Shown in pieces: positions 14,911 through 14,960 of a stretch of 14,960 nucleotides of DNA; position 1 is the stretch's first letter; the number at the start of each line of letters is the position of its first letter. The stretch is taken from assembly GCA_002284615.2 (NCBI GenBank), contig MU069795.1, positions 275,079 to 290,038 on the forward strand, written 5' to 3'. Under the pieces are notes generated by a model. The model did no database searches, was not told the origin of the DNA, and saw only the letters and a list, made by a program, of their open reading frames with translations. Made by a program: the position numbers and the translations under genes. Source of the DNA: Dunaliella salina (Eukaryota > Chlorophyta > Chlorophyceae > Chlamydomonadales > Dunaliellaceae).

Positions 14911-14960
14911 ACGCACACACGCACACGCACACGCACACGGACACGCACACGCACACGCAC
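14911..14960 (+). repeat. (CGCACA)n microsatellite at right edge
   Basis: Hexamer CGCACA repeated about eight times with one GGACA variant, running off the window. It lies in the intron after the exon ending at 14877. Confidence 0.9.

Overview
This window is nuclear DNA of a eukaryote. It has many short exons with GT..AG introns, very long (TG)n/(CA)n arrays, decayed LINE sequence, and no operon-like spacing or Shine-Dalgarno sites. I suspect a green alga: the readable gene resembles plant and animal cohesin SMC1, the LINE combines RNase H with a restriction-like endonuclease (a pairing known from algal Dualen/RandI elements), and TGTAA, the usual algal polyadenylation signal, sits near two apparent 3' ends. 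I cannot name the species.

Positions 1-6504 (+ strand) hold an internal part of an SMC1-type cohesin gene. Seven exons (495-610, 1698-1757, 2436-2513, 4620-4738, a tentative 5113-5178, 5505-5644, 6437-6504) join with matching phases. They encode about 214 residues, running from the N-terminal coiled coil into the start of the hinge. The introns are odd. Five of the seven exons are flanked by decayed tandem copies of their own edges: copies on the 5' side carry the acceptor plus the exon start, and copies on the 3' side carry the exon end plus the donor. This is the most unusual structure in the window. The remaining introns hold short tandem repeats, a ~330 bp imperfect palindrome (3582-3911) and (TG)n/(CA)n arrays.

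Positions ~7150-11420 are a 5'-truncated, decayed LINE. Its RNase H domain (7755-8288) and its zinc-knuckle plus PD-(D/E)XK endonuclease part (10318-11358) are still readable. A second element of 1840 bp (8397-10236) sits inside it, bounded by a perfect 15-bp target-site duplication. That element carries one ORF with a coiled coil, an RRM-like segment and a Q/A/T-rich tail, resembling ORF1 of L1-type elements, and it has no reverse transcriptase.

Positions 11420-14291 are mostly non-coding. They include a GATT/TGCC microsatellite, a possible minus-strand terminal exon (12173-12332) and a possible plus-strand gene end (exons 13163-13206 and 13516-13630 with a TGTAA signal at 13785). At 14292 a new plus-strand gene begins: a signal-peptide exon, then a short exon that weakly recalls periplasmic-binding-protein-like proteins. 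The rest of the SMC1 hinge, second coiled coil and ATPase head is not found downstream, so the SMC1 locus is broken, rearranged, interrupted by nested genes, or misassembled at the LINE or a microsatellite.
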